In this document: positions 35,671-43,812 of the stretch, in pieces
Layout: every line of letters starts with the position of its first letter
How positions within the stretch are numbered: position 1 is the first letter of the stretch
From: an uncultured Ruminococcus sp.
GTDB lineage: Bacteria; Bacillota; Clostridia; Oscillospirales; Acutalibacteraceae
Reading direction: 5' to 3'
Assembly: GCA_902802105.1 (NCBI GenBank)
Contig: CADCKR010000016.1
Location: forward strand, 1-64,000
DNA: 64,000 nt
Position numbers and translations under genes: made by a program
Notes under the pieces: generated by a model
Told to the model about the DNA's origin: nothing
The model's database searches: none
The model's input: only the letters and a program-made list of their open reading frames with translations

Positions 35671-36519
35671 ATGATGAAAACCTTATTTGTCAGCGACCTT
35701 GACGGCACCCTGCTCAATAAAAAGGCACAGCTTACTGAAACATCAAAGGAGATCATCTCCGGCCTTATAAATGAGGGGATGCTCTTTACTGTAGCAACGG
35801 CAAGGAGTCAGTCTGCGATAAAGTATCTCAGCAGTCTTGATGTAAGGATACCGAGCATACATCTCAACGGTGTGCTGATATATGATCACAGCAAAAGAAG
35901 CTATATCGACTGCGTTTCAATGGATACCGCGACTGCTCAGGAAATAATCAGGATATTGAAATACTTTGACAGAATGTCATTCGTTTATAAGTTCGACAGC
36001 GACTGCGGTATTAATGTTGCGTTTGAGCGGCTGACAAATGAGGTTGAAAGGAACTTCTTTGAGGTGCGCAAAAACGAGGACTACAAGAGCTTTCAGCAGG
36101 TGTCGGATATAACTGCGACGGATGATGAAAAGGTGATATACTTTACAATGGTGGATGAATACGAGAGGCTGCGTCCTATCTACGAGGAGGTGTGCAGGCT
36201 GCCGAAGGCAAAGGCAACACTGTACAGCGACAATTATTCGGATATGTATTTCCTTGAAATATTCAGCGCCGATGCAACAAAGGCGTCCGGTGTGCTCAAG
36301 CTGAAGGAAATGCTTGGAGCCGAAAGAGTTATTACCTTCGGAGATAACCTTAACGACCTTGAAATGCTTCGTGCTTCGGATTATGGCATAGCTGTAGGTG
36401 ATGCAGTGGATGAAGTCCGCCAAAAGGCTGATCTCATAATCGGAGAAAGCTTTAATGACGGTGTTGCAGTCTACCTGCGTGAATATTTCAAAAAACAAGC
36501 TTCACCGAAATACAGCTGA
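35671..36519 (+). CDS. Cof-type HAD phosphatase
   Basis: 282 residues (an adjacent ATG at 35674 gives 281). Motif I VSDLDGTLL, motif II TVATARSQS, a central Cof-type cap, and motif IV FGDNLNDLEMLRASDYGIAVGDA. Dephosphorylates sugar phosphates, nucleotides or cofactors such as FMN; substrate cannot be told by reading. AGGAGG precedes the start. Close spacing to the MORN gene indicates co-transcription. Confidence 0.92.
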   Translation: MMKTLFVSDLDGTLLNKKAQLTETSKEIISGLINEGMLFTVATARSQSAIKYLSSLDVRIPSIHLNGVLIYDHSKRSYIDCVSMDTATAQEIIRILKYFDRMSFVYKFDSDCGINVAFERLTNEVERNFFEVRKNEDYKSFQQVSDITATDDEKVIYFTMVDEYERLRPIYEEVCRLPKAKATLYSDNYSDMYFLEIFSADATKASGVLKLKEMLGAERVITFGDNLNDLEMLRASDYGIAVGDAVDEVRQKADLIIGESFNDGVAVYLREYFKKQASPKYS

Positions 36520-36684
36520 TTTTTCCGCTGCCTTGAGCAATAGTATAATTTCTTTAAAAACGGGTATCATAATATCAAAGCATCAGACAGCTTTACTTCT
36601 GCCAATAATTGCCTTTAGTTATAATTTACTTCAAATATTTTGTGTCTTTATATAATTTCAGTAAAAATAGTTTGTTGTTTTTCA

Positions 36685-36713
36685 TTGAATTTCTGATCGT
36701 TTTATGGTAAAAT
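36685..36713 (+). promoter_or_regulatory. Promoter of the L,D-transpeptidase gene
   Basis: TTGAAT (36685-36690), 17 bases, TAAAAT (36708-36713). The gap 36520-36684 is A/T-rich with no gene. Confidence 0.6.
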
Positions 36714-36785
36714 AATCAAAGTGTGTCACTGTACGTTTTATTGGATTAAGAATCGTTTTGATCGGTGAAAGGGAGTATAAACCAA

Positions 36786-37763
36786 ATGTCAGAAAGGAAA
36801 TTAAACGCTCAGCATAAAAAAATAATATTGGGTTTTATATTTACCTGTTCTGTGCTTGTAATAATTGCAGGCTGTCTGCTTATATTCATTATCCCTGCAA
36901 GAAAAGATTACATGGCTGCTCCTGCTGAGGACGAAGGCAGCACTATATCTACTCAGACTAAAAAAATTATCCCTACCGAACAGATGAAATACCTTGATGA
37001 GCTTCTTTCCGATATAACGATCACCCTGAGATTCGGAAATGATAAGGCGACACTTGATTTTAACGATATAAAGGACTGGCTGACTGTTGAAAAGGACGGC
37101 AGCGGATATAAATGTATCGTCAGCGACAAAGAGCTTTACGGCTATACAAAGGCTCTTGCAGACAAGTACGACACTTTTGAGAGCACTGTTACATTCACTG
37201 CTGCATCGGGCGAAAAAAAGACCCTTTCCAATCTTGGAACGGGCTGGATATTTGACAGCGACTATGCCGCAGAAATGCTGCGCTCCTATATAGAAGAGGG
37301 CAGCTCGGTCGATCTTGATCTGACAAACAAAAGCAGGGAAAGCAACAAATGGTGGCTGCGTGTCTGCGCCGACTACGATGCTGTAATCAAAAAAGGCGAT
37401 ATGTATGCTGAGGTCAGCATTGATGCCCAGCATATGTGGCTCCACAAAAACGGAAAGGTCATTCTTGAATCGGACGTAGTTACCGGCACTCCCGGCAACG
37501 GCCAGGATACTCCCAAAGGAGCCTTTATCGTTTATGAGAAAAAATCTCCCGCCACTCTCTACGGTCCCGGATATACTACCGATGTGTCCTACTGGATGGC
37601 GTTTATTGATGATGTCGGCTTCCACGATGCTACATGGCAGGATTCCTTTGGCGGCACTACTTATTTTTACAACGGTTCTCACGGCTGTGTAAATCTTCCG
37701 CTTGATTTTGCCGAAAAGCTGTACAAAGCAGTTTATAAAAATATGCCTGTTTATGTATATTGA
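36786..37763 (+). CDS. L,D-transpeptidase (YkuD) with PG_binding_4-like domain
   Basis: 325 residues from the ATG at 36786; GGGAG lies 10 bases upstream. One N-terminal membrane helix (about 15-37), a middle domain (about 70-190) with LDFNDIKDWL and the fold of PG_binding_4 domains, then the YkuD domain (about 210-325). The catalytic HGCVNLP motif and the upstream His in GFHDATW are intact. It forms 3-3 peptidoglycan crosslinks or links ligands to the wall from outside the membrane. L,D-crosslinks give beta-lactam resistance in some Clostridia. Confidence 0.92.
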   Translation: MSERKLNAQHKKIILGFIFTCSVLVIIAGCLLIFIIPARKDYMAAPAEDEGSTISTQTKKIIPTEQMKYLDELLSDITITLRFGNDKATLDFNDIKDWLTVEKDGSGYKCIVSDKELYGYTKALADKYDTFESTVTFTAASGEKKTLSNLGTGWIFDSDYAAEMLRSYIEEGSSVDLDLTNKSRESNKWWLRVCADYDAVIKKGDMYAEVSIDAQHMWLHKNGKVILESDVVTGTPGNGQDTPKGAFIVYEKKSPATLYGPGYTTDVSYWMAFIDDVGFHDATWQDSFGGTTYFYNGSHGCVNLPLDFAEKLYKAVYKNMPVYVY

Positions 37764-37774
37764 TGTATTCCCGG

Positions 37775-37803
37775 TCCGCAGGTTCCTGCCTGCGGGCTTT
37801 TTC
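37775..37803 (+). terminator. Intrinsic terminator after the L,D-transpeptidase gene
   Basis: TCCGCAGGT pairs with GCCTGCGGG across a short loop, followed by CTTTTTC. Confidence 0.75.
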
Positions 37804-37860
37804 TGCGTTTTGGGGTTTTGTGTTTGCGTTGAAGCTATGAAAAAAGCTGCGGCAGGAGTA

Positions 37861-38037
37861 ATACTAATTCCTTATAAAAAGCAGACTTAGGTTTGCGAGG
37901 ATGATTTTCGCAAGACGCGGCGGAGGACGCAGGAATCCTGACGGATTCCGAGAACGACAACAAAGTATTGCGACGACAACAAAGTATTGCGGAAATCAGA
38001 CCGCAAAAATTGTCTGCTTTTTGTTAGGTATTAGTAT
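37861..38037. repeat. Family 1 long palindromic repeat, copy D
   Basis: 177 bp, nearly the same as copy B but with a 19-bp tandem duplication (ACGACAACAAAGTATTGCG twice near 37950-37990). The flanks of about 15 bases differ from copy B, so it was inserted or recombined independently. Confidence 0.9.
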
Positions 38038-38222
38038 AAGTCCAAGCTTTTTACTGATATCCTGCAATGTTACAAATAATAGCACAGCAAGCTATAAATA
38101 TATACTTACAGTGCCGTTTTTATGCTTTTTTAGAATAAAATAACTGATTTTTGACGAGATATGCATTAATGTTAAAATTTGCGGTGCTACTATTTTTAAC
38201 ATTAAATGTACAGTAAAGTTGG

Positions 38223-38251
38223 TTGAAATATACCGCCGTGAATGGTAAAAT
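38223..38251 (+). promoter_or_regulatory. Promoter of the XRE regulator-ABC-2 operon
   Basis: TTGAAA (38223-38228), 17 bases, TAAAAT (38246-38251), 27 bases before the ATG at 38278. Confidence 0.68.
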
Positions 38252-38277
38252 ATAGATACTGAAAGCGAGGGATAAGC

Positions 38278-38715
38278 ATGAACGATGTACTGAGACAAGT
38301 ACGCATAAGCAAAAAGATGACGCAGGAGGAGCTTGCAGAAAAGCTTGACGTTTCGCGTCAGACGATCGCCAAGTGGGAAAACGGAGAAAGTATTCCTGAC
38401 ATAATGAGGTGTTCGCAGCTTGCAGAAATTTTCGATATTGATATGGATAACGTAGCATCTATGTTTATACAAAGAGATATTAACAAGGCTATGAATGCAA
38501 AGAGAAAATTCATATTCGGCAAATGCAGGATAAAGCACAACAGGATAGTGATACCCGAAGATGCACAGTGTGTCTTTGGTCTTAAAGACGGAGATGAGCT
38601 TCTTCTTGTGGGAGATATAAAACAAGGCATGGCGCTGATACCTATAAGCGGAGTGGATGATTTCGTTACACAGCTTGACAATGCGCCGGTTCTGGAGGTT
38701 GATGATTATGAATAA
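38278..38715 (+). CDS. XRE-family regulator with AbrB-like C-terminal domain
   Basis: 145 residues. N-terminal helix-turn-helix (1-65): ISKKMTQEELAEKLDVSRQT and WENGESIPD. C-terminal part (80-130) has KCRIKHNRIVIPEDAQCVFG and LKDGDELLLVGD, an AbrB/SpoVT-like swapped-hairpin pattern. This pairing occurs in regulators that lie just upstream of ABC-2 exporter genes. It overlaps the ATPase start by 8 bases and so is probably a local regulator of the exporter. The signal is unknown. Confidence 0.85.
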   Translation: MNDVLRQVRISKKMTQEELAEKLDVSRQTIAKWENGESIPDIMRCSQLAEIFDIDMDNVASMFIQRDINKAMNAKRKFIFGKCRIKHNRIVIPEDAQCVFGLKDGDELLLVGDIKQGMALIPISGVDDFVTQLDNAPVLEVDDYE

Positions 38716-39439
38716 GGCTATAGTTCTGAAGGGGATCACAAAAAAATTCGGTACAAAAACAGCAGTTGACCACATTGACTTAGAGGTCAGCGAAGGCGAG
38801 ATATTCGGCCTTTTGGGGGTAAACGGCGCCGGCAAGACTACTACCATACGTATGCTTACAGGTCTTTCGCTCCCCACCGAGGGCGAGGCAAAGGTATTGG
38901 GGCTTGACCTCAGAAGTGATATCGACAAGATAAAGCTTCTTGTAAATATTTCTACACAGGAGACCGCTATCGCCGGCAACCTTACTGTTGAAGAGAACCT
39001 GAAATTCATTGCAGGCATCTACGGCGTAAGCAATGAGGATCTTAAGGAAAGACTTGAAGATATCTATGATTCACTTGAACTTGGCGAGGTAAGGGATCAG
39101 CGCTCGAAAACACTTTCGGGCGGCTGGCAGAGAAGGCTCAGCATTGCTATGGCGCTAATTACCGGCCCTAAGCTCATTTTCCTTGATGAGCCTACGCTTG
39201 GCCTTGACGTTCTTGCAAGACGCGAGCTGTGGAGATTTGTAAAGAAGCTCAAGGGCAAGGTTACAATAGTGCTTACTACCCACTATCTTGACGAGGTAGA
39301 AGCGCTCTGCGATACGATAGCTGTCATGGCAAAGGGTCATGTTCTTGCTGTGGGCACCGCAGACGAGCTGAAAAAGTCTGTTAACAAGGATACATTAGAG
39401 GATGCATTTGTTGAAATTGTCGGAGGAGAAAAGAAATGA
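38708..39439 (+). CDS. ABC-2 transporter ATPase
   Basis: 243 residues from the ATG at 38708 (GGAGGTTGATGATT upstream). Walker A GVNGAGKTTT, Q-loop NISTQETAI, signature LSGGWQRR, Walker B LIFLDEPTLGLD, switch His in TTHYLDE. In the usual LSGGQ motif the Gln is replaced by Trp, which is found in several drug or bacteriocin-type exporter ATPases. Substrate unknown. Confidence 0.94.
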   Translation: MNKAIVLKGITKKFGTKTAVDHIDLEVSEGEIFGLLGVNGAGKTTTIRMLTGLSLPTEGEAKVLGLDLRSDIDKIKLLVNISTQETAIAGNLTVEENLKFIAGIYGVSNEDLKERLEDIYDSLELGEVRDQRSKTLSGGWQRRLSIAMALITGPKLIFLDEPTLGLDVLARRELWRFVKKLKGKVTIVLTTHYLDEVEALCDTIAVMAKGHVLAVGTADELKKSVNKDTLEDAFVEIVGGEKK

Positions 39440-40248
39440 GAGCACTTGTATTTACTTCAAGGAACATCAAAGAGCTGCTGAGGAACCCCCTGAGCTATCT
39501 GTTCTGCCTGGGAATGCCTTTGGTAATGCTCATAGTTATGACGCTTATTAATGCTTCCATCCCTAAGCCGGAGATACCTGCCGATGCCAAGCTGTTCAAT
39601 ATTAGTCTGGCTGAGGCAGCCGAGACGACAAAGGTGTTCAATATTGAGATGCTCACGCCTGCAATAGCTATATTCGGCCTTACGTTTATCATGCTGTTCA
39701 GCTGCATAGCCGTTTCTTCTGACCGCACAAGCGACTTTCTTACAAGGCTCTATGCTTCTCCTATGAAGAGCACGGATTTCATCATCGGCTATACGCTTCC
39801 TTTTGCGATCATTGCGGCCGTTCAGATTGTTATAACATTTATTGCCGGCGAGATAATTTCTCTTATCGTAAAGGGCGAGAGCTTCAATATCGGTTATATG
39901 CTGCTGTCGCTGCCGCTGTTTATTCCCGCAGTAATACTTTTTATCGGTATAGGTATTTTCTTTGGTACGCTTCTTAACGAGAAGGCTGCTCCGGGCGTCT
40001 GCTCGGCAGTTATAACAGCCGCTGCCATCCTTGGCGGTATCTGGATGGATATTGATACAATGGGCGATGCATGGGTAGCTGTTTGCAGCTGTCTGCCGTT
40101 CTATCACAGCGTAAAGGCTGCCCGCTGTGCTCTTGCCGGCGATTTTGGCGGCATGATAGTACCGCTTATGATAACGGCCGCCTTTGCAGCAGTTATTTTT
40201 GCAGCATCAGCTCTTATTTTTGCTCATAAGTCCAAGGCTGACAAATGA
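39436..40248 (+). CDS. ABC-2 type transporter permease
   Basis: 270 residues and about six membrane helices, with the first near 22-42 and the last near 240-262. The ABC-2 signature region (TDFIIGYTLPFAIIAAVQIV and FGTLLNEKAAPG) is present. It overlaps the ATPase gene by four bases. Together they form an exporter under the adjacent XRE regulator. Function likely export of a drug, peptide or polysaccharide precursor. Confidence 0.9.
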   Translation: MRALVFTSRNIKELLRNPLSYLFCLGMPLVMLIVMTLINASIPKPEIPADAKLFNISLAEAAETTKVFNIEMLTPAIAIFGLTFIMLFSCIAVSSDRTSDFLTRLYASPMKSTDFIIGYTLPFAIIAAVQIVITFIAGEIISLIVKGESFNIGYMLLSLPLFIPAVILFIGIGIFFGTLLNEKAAPGVCSAVITAAAILGGIWMDIDTMGDAWVAVCSCLPFYHSVKAARCALAGDFGGMIVPLMITAAFAAVIFAASALIFAHKSKADK

Positions 40249-40274
40249 TATTGCAAATCTGAATACATATTCAT

Positions 40275-40314
40275 TCCGGTGAAGCGCTGTGTTATTCTTC
40301 ACCGGATATATTTT
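40275..40314 (+). terminator. Intrinsic terminator after the ABC-2 operon
   Basis: TCCGGTGAAG pairs with CTTCACCGGA, followed by TATATTTTT. Confidence 0.82.
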
Positions 40315-40337
40315 TGTAAAAATTTCATAATTTTGTA

Positions 40338-40366
40338 TTGTACGAATCGTAATTATAGGTTATAAT
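40338..40366 (+). promoter_or_regulatory. Promoter of the glycosyltransferase gene
   Basis: TTGTAC (40338-40343), 17 bases, TATAAT (40361-40366). Confidence 0.7.
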
Positions 40367-40403
40367 ATTATCACAGATGAAAACAGAAGGAGGCGTTTGT
40401 ATT

Positions 40404-41159
40404 ATGAAGGGCTGTACATTTACTGTGGTTATTCCTGCACATAACGAAGAAGACTATGTTGTGCGATGCATAAACTCCGTAAAAAGAGCCGCCTCATTCT
40501 ACGGCGGCAAAGTGGAGATCATTGTTGTATGCAACCGCTGTACCGACAATACTGCGGAGCTTGCAAGGCAAAACGGCGCAAGGGTGCTCTATAACGATGA
40601 ACGCTGTATCGGCAGCGTGAGAAATACCGGCATACGTGAAGCCAAGGGCGAAGTAGTGGTCACGATAGACTGTGATAACCGCATGACAAAGGGTACGCTG
40701 CAGGAGATCGCATATCTTATGGCAACGGGTCTGTTTATCGGCGGCGGCGCGCCTATGCGTTTCGACCGGAATTCCTTCCCGCTTTTTTTCAATGATGTGC
40801 TGTGCAAGGCCGGCTTTAATCTCACCGGACGTTACTGCGGGATATTCTGGGCCGAAAAAAAGACCTTCCTTGAGATAGGGGGCTTTTCCGAAAAAAAGGC
40901 TATGGAGGATGTTGCTACCGCAGGCAAGCTGAAAAAGTTAGGTGAGATGCGCGGAAAGAAATATACCGTTCTGCGCCGGAACTATCTTATCAATTCTACC
41001 AGAAAGTTTGACGATATGGGCGACTGGCTTTATTTCAAGCTCCTTTTCAAGAATGCCGGTACACTTATCAGAGCCGCATTCGGCGACAAGAGCCGGCTCA
41101 ACAGTCTGCTCGATAAGATGTTTTATGACTATAATGATAACGCCAAGAAAAAGGAGTGA
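40404..41159 (+). CDS. Family 2 glycosyltransferase
   Basis: 251 residues from the ATG at 40404; GGAGG lies 11 bases upstream. GT-A fold: FTVVIPAHNEEDYVVRC, IIVVCNRCTDNTAE, a DXD-like VTIDCDNRMT, and AMEDVATAGKLK in the acceptor region. No membrane helix is obvious, so it probably acts at the inner face on a lipid or protein acceptor. Donor and product are unknown. The wHTH-like gene follows 5 bases after the stop. Confidence 0.88.
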   Translation: MKGCTFTVVIPAHNEEDYVVRCINSVKRAASFYGGKVEIIVVCNRCTDNTAELARQNGARVLYNDERCIGSVRNTGIREAKGEVVVTIDCDNRMTKGTLQEIAYLMATGLFIGGGAPMRFDRNSFPLFFNDVLCKAGFNLTGRYCGIFWAEKKTFLEIGGFSEKKAMEDVATAGKLKKLGEMRGKKYTVLRRNYLINSTRKFDDMGDWLYFKLLFKNAGTLIRAAFGDKSRLNSLLDKMFYDYNDNAKKKE

Positions 41160-41164
41160 TACTT

Positions 41165-41428
41165 ATGCAGCTGCATGATCCATGCCCTGTGAGCATTATG
41201 ATATTTCTGAATGAAGCCCTGAAAAGCAAGAAGAGCGTTACCTTCAATGAAGTGATGTCTGCGCCGGGCTGCAAAAAATTTTCCGTAAGGGATATCGGCA
41301 AGGCGCTTGAGCTTGTGCGGAGAAACGGCCTTGTCAAGGCGTCGTCGCGCTTCGGATGCAGTGAACTTCTGGAATTTACCGCGACCGGCATTACTGATGC
41401 CGGCAGAGAATTTCTGAAAAAGCTTTGA
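41165..41428 (+). CDS. Small winged-helix-like protein, 87 residues
   Basis: Start at 41165 since AAGGAG lies 8 bases upstream. The sequence FLNEALKSKKSVTFNEVMSA and DIGKALELVRRNGLVKASSR reads as helix-helix-wing, and ATGITDAGREFLKKL looks like the last helix of winged-helix proteins. It has HTH-like spacing but no family can be named. It is 5 bases after the glycosyltransferase gene, so a regulator role of that unit is possible. The NYN gene follows 82 bases later. Confidence 0.6.
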   Translation: MQLHDPCPVSIMIFLNEALKSKKSVTFNEVMSAPGCKKFSVRDIGKALELVRRNGLVKASSRFGCSELLEFTATGITDAGREFLKKL

Positions 41429-41510
41429 AGCAGCGAAGAGTATTTTTATATCAATATTTTTATAGTATGTTCAATAAAGGATAATAAAATATGTGAAGGA
41501 GGAAAATAAA

Positions 41511-42833
41511 ATGGCATACACAAAGCATATTGTAACAACCATTGCATTTCTTATCGGCATAAGATCCGATATAGTAAAACAAATAGGGGAGGAGGAGCCG
41601 GAGCTGATAGCAAAGCTGAAAGATGATCAGCCAAGCCTGATAATAAGATATTTATGCAAGCTGCGCACTCAGCTTATGATGAATTTTAAAAAGACCGATA
41701 TCGAAATGAAATCAAATCTCATAAATATTGACAGGCTGCCCTGGTTCGACAATAAAAATATAATGCAGCTTGAAGAATGGGGTATACGGATAATAAAAGC
41801 CAACGGTTCATCTGCTAAATATATGGAAAGCATAAACAAATATATCAGCGACAACATCACACGCTGCAAGGGACTTTTTCCGGAGTATGTGAACTGGGAA
41901 TATATCAAGGACCTTTTCATAATCCCGCGCTTTACTCAGGAAAAGGTCATAAAATCCGAATTTGCGAAATATATGGCAAACAGGGAGTATTATCCGTTCC
42001 AGCAATATATACATTGGCAGCCATACGACTGCGGCGGAATGCTTATCAACGATTCAAAATTTTTCGCCGTTATTTACAAACAGCATGGCGATGATTATAT
42101 CACAAAGTCAAATTACCGCGTAGCTGATGAAGATATAAAAGAAAGGATATATCAGTTTATAAACGAGACCGACAGCGTCGAGATCGTTGTTGACTGCGAA
42201 AACTCAAATCCCTATAAACTTTGCAGCGTTATTTTAGGTCTCAGACGTGCTGAAATATCAAAAATACACAAGCTGATACTATTTGACGATATCCATACAA
42301 GTCCCGGCTGGGATATGCTTGACAAATTCGTGCCGATACCGATAGAGCACATCATGGTAGAGCGCGTAAAGGAGCAGAAGAGCCTTGTCGATATAAAAAT
42401 GACTGCGACCGTATGTATGGAGCATTACCAGAACAAGGTATCCTCATTCCTGCTGTTTTCGAGCGATTCGGACTACTGGGGGCTTATCTCCTCACTGCCG
42501 AACGCACATTTTCTTATGATGTTTGAATATGAGAAGGTAAGCGAGGCAATAAAGAAGACTCTTGCGGGTCATGAGATATTTTTCTGCGCCATTGATGATT
42601 TCGGCACCGGAAAGATAGACGATTTCAAAAAATTTGTGCTTTGCTATCTGATGAAGAAGTACCTGCCCGATCTGTTAAAATACAACGGCAAGGAACTTGT
42701 TGAGATGCTTTATGCAGAAGCGAAAATACCGGCCGAACAAAACGAGATGGATAATTTCTACAACAAGTATGTAAAGACTCTGAAATTTATAGCTGACGAC
42801 AACGGAAAAATGTACTTCGAGATACAAAAATAA
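41511..42833 (+). CDS. NYN/PIN-like domain protein with a large novel N-terminal part
   Basis: 440 residues from the ATG at 41511 (GAAGGAGG upstream). Residues 1-215 are an unrecognised, helix-rich domain. Residues about 222-345 match an NYN nuclease core: EIVVDCENSNPYK (Asp228, Glu230, Asn231), KSLVDIKM (Asp294) and LLFSSDSDYWGLI (Asp319, Asp321), the acidic set that binds the metal of PIN-like RNases. Residues 346-440 form a C-terminal helical extension. The prediction is a metal-dependent RNase; targets are unknown. Family members are usually about 200-280 residues, so this chain is longer. It has no close operon partner except the upstream small gene. Confidence 0.7.
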   Translation: MAYTKHIVTTIAFLIGIRSDIVKQIGEEEPELIAKLKDDQPSLIIRYLCKLRTQLMMNFKKTDIEMKSNLINIDRLPWFDNKNIMQLEEWGIRIIKANGSSAKYMESINKYISDNITRCKGLFPEYVNWEYIKDLFIIPRFTQEKVIKSEFAKYMANREYYPFQQYIHWQPYDCGGMLINDSKFFAVIYKQHGDDYITKSNYRVADEDIKERIYQFINETDSVEIVVDCENSNPYKLCSVILGLRRAEISKIHKLILFDDIHTSPGWDMLDKFVPIPIEHIMVERVKEQKSLVDIKMTATVCMEHYQNKVSSFLLFSSDSDYWGLISSLPNAHFLMMFEYEKVSEAIKKTLAGHEIFFCAIDDFGTGKIDDFKKFVLCYLMKKYLPDLLKYNGKELVEMLYAEAKIPAEQNEMDNFYNKYVKTLKFIADDNGKMYFEIQK

Positions 42834-42854
42834 CCTGTGCGTTTCCGCAAATAA

Positions 42855-42905
42855 CAGACCAGCGTTTGTTGAATGAGCTTTGTTTAACTCACAAACGCTG
42901 GTCTG
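42855..42905. terminator. Bidirectional terminator between NYN and PHP genes
   Basis: A 15-bp perfect stem, CAGACCAGCGTTTGT with ACAAACGCTGGTCTG, around a 21-base loop, with A/T-rich flanks on both sides. Confidence 0.85.
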
Positions 42906-42915
42906 GATTATTTTA

Positions 42916-43788
42916 TTATTTTATATCTGCGAGCACACGTCTGAAAAATCTGATAAGCCCTGCGGGGTAATCAGATACATCGGGATGATTTGTGTGCCCC
43001 AATGCTACAGTCTTGTTAGCGCCGTGATAGTCGCTTCCGGCAGTGATATACAGATCATACTTTTTGGCAAAATCAAGCATTTCGTTTATCAGCTCCCGTG
43101 AAAAGCCTGAATAAAAGCATTCTGCGCCCTGCAGGCCGAGCTCCGTCAGTCTGCTCAGCCGCTTATCCATTTCGGCGCCGGTTATAAGCTGATTGCCGCT
43201 GCCAAACGACGGATGGGCAAGCACCGGTATACCTCCGCCTGCAAGTATGCCGTTGATAGCCTCCTCCGGACGTACATACCTGCCGATGAAATCGCCCTTG
43301 TTGAGGTATTCGGATATAGCTTCTTCCTTGGTGGATGCAAATCCGCATTTTACCATCAGCTTGCCTATGTGCGGCTTTCCGGGGTTTTCCTGCCTGAGCA
43401 GAGTATCTATCTCATTCTGCGGGAAGGTTATCCCGAACTCGCTTTTCAGGAAATTCAGTCTGCTTGTAAGCTTTTCCATGCGGTAATCATGTGCTTTTTG
43501 CACGATATCCATAACGGCCTTTTCCGAAGGGTCATAGCTGTAGCCAAGAATATGATACTTTCCGTTTTCATCCCTGCATGAAAATTCAACGCCGGTAATA
43601 AATGCCGGACTGTCATCACGAAGCTCCCTGCTGATGATCTGAGCCGCTTTTATCGCATCATGGTCGGTTATAGAAAAAAGCTCTATTCCAAGACCCTTTA
43701 CCTTTTGCAAGATCTCGGACGGCGTATCGGTACCGTCTGAGATCTTTGAATGTATATGAAGGTCTATTTTTTTAGGGTAACAAGTCAT
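42916..43788 (-). CDS. PHP-domain phosphoesterase (YciV/RnaAM-like)
   Basis: 290 residues. PHP metal motifs: KIDLHIHSKISDGTDTP, LFSITDHDAI, GVEFSC, IPVLAHPSFG and AGSDYHG. It is like the family of 3',5'-nucleoside bisphosphate phosphatases and 5'-3' exoribonucleases (RNase AM). It starts 24 bases after the stop of the STAS-kinase gene, so it is second in that operon. GGGAGTG precedes the ATG. Confidence 0.9.
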   Translation of the reverse strand: MTCYPKKIDLHIHSKISDGTDTPSEILQKVKGLGIELFSITDHDAIKAAQIISRELRDDSPAFITGVEFSCRDENGKYHILGYSYDPSEKAVMDIVQKAHDYRMEKLTSRLNFLKSEFGITFPQNEIDTLLRQENPGKPHIGKLMVKCGFASTKEEAISEYLNKGDFIGRYVRPEEAINGILAGGGIPVLAHPSFGSGNQLITGAEMDKRLSRLTELGLQGAECFYSGFSRELINEMLDFAKKYDLYITAGSDYHGANKTVALGHTNHPDVSDYPAGLIRFFRRVLADIK

Positions 43789-43812
43789 TGAGGCACTCCC
43801 TTTGCATATTGC

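Noticed and set aside
38092..39018. 308-codon antisense frame across the XRE and ABC ATPase genes
   Set aside because: It covers two well-supported genes on the other strand and has no family motif.
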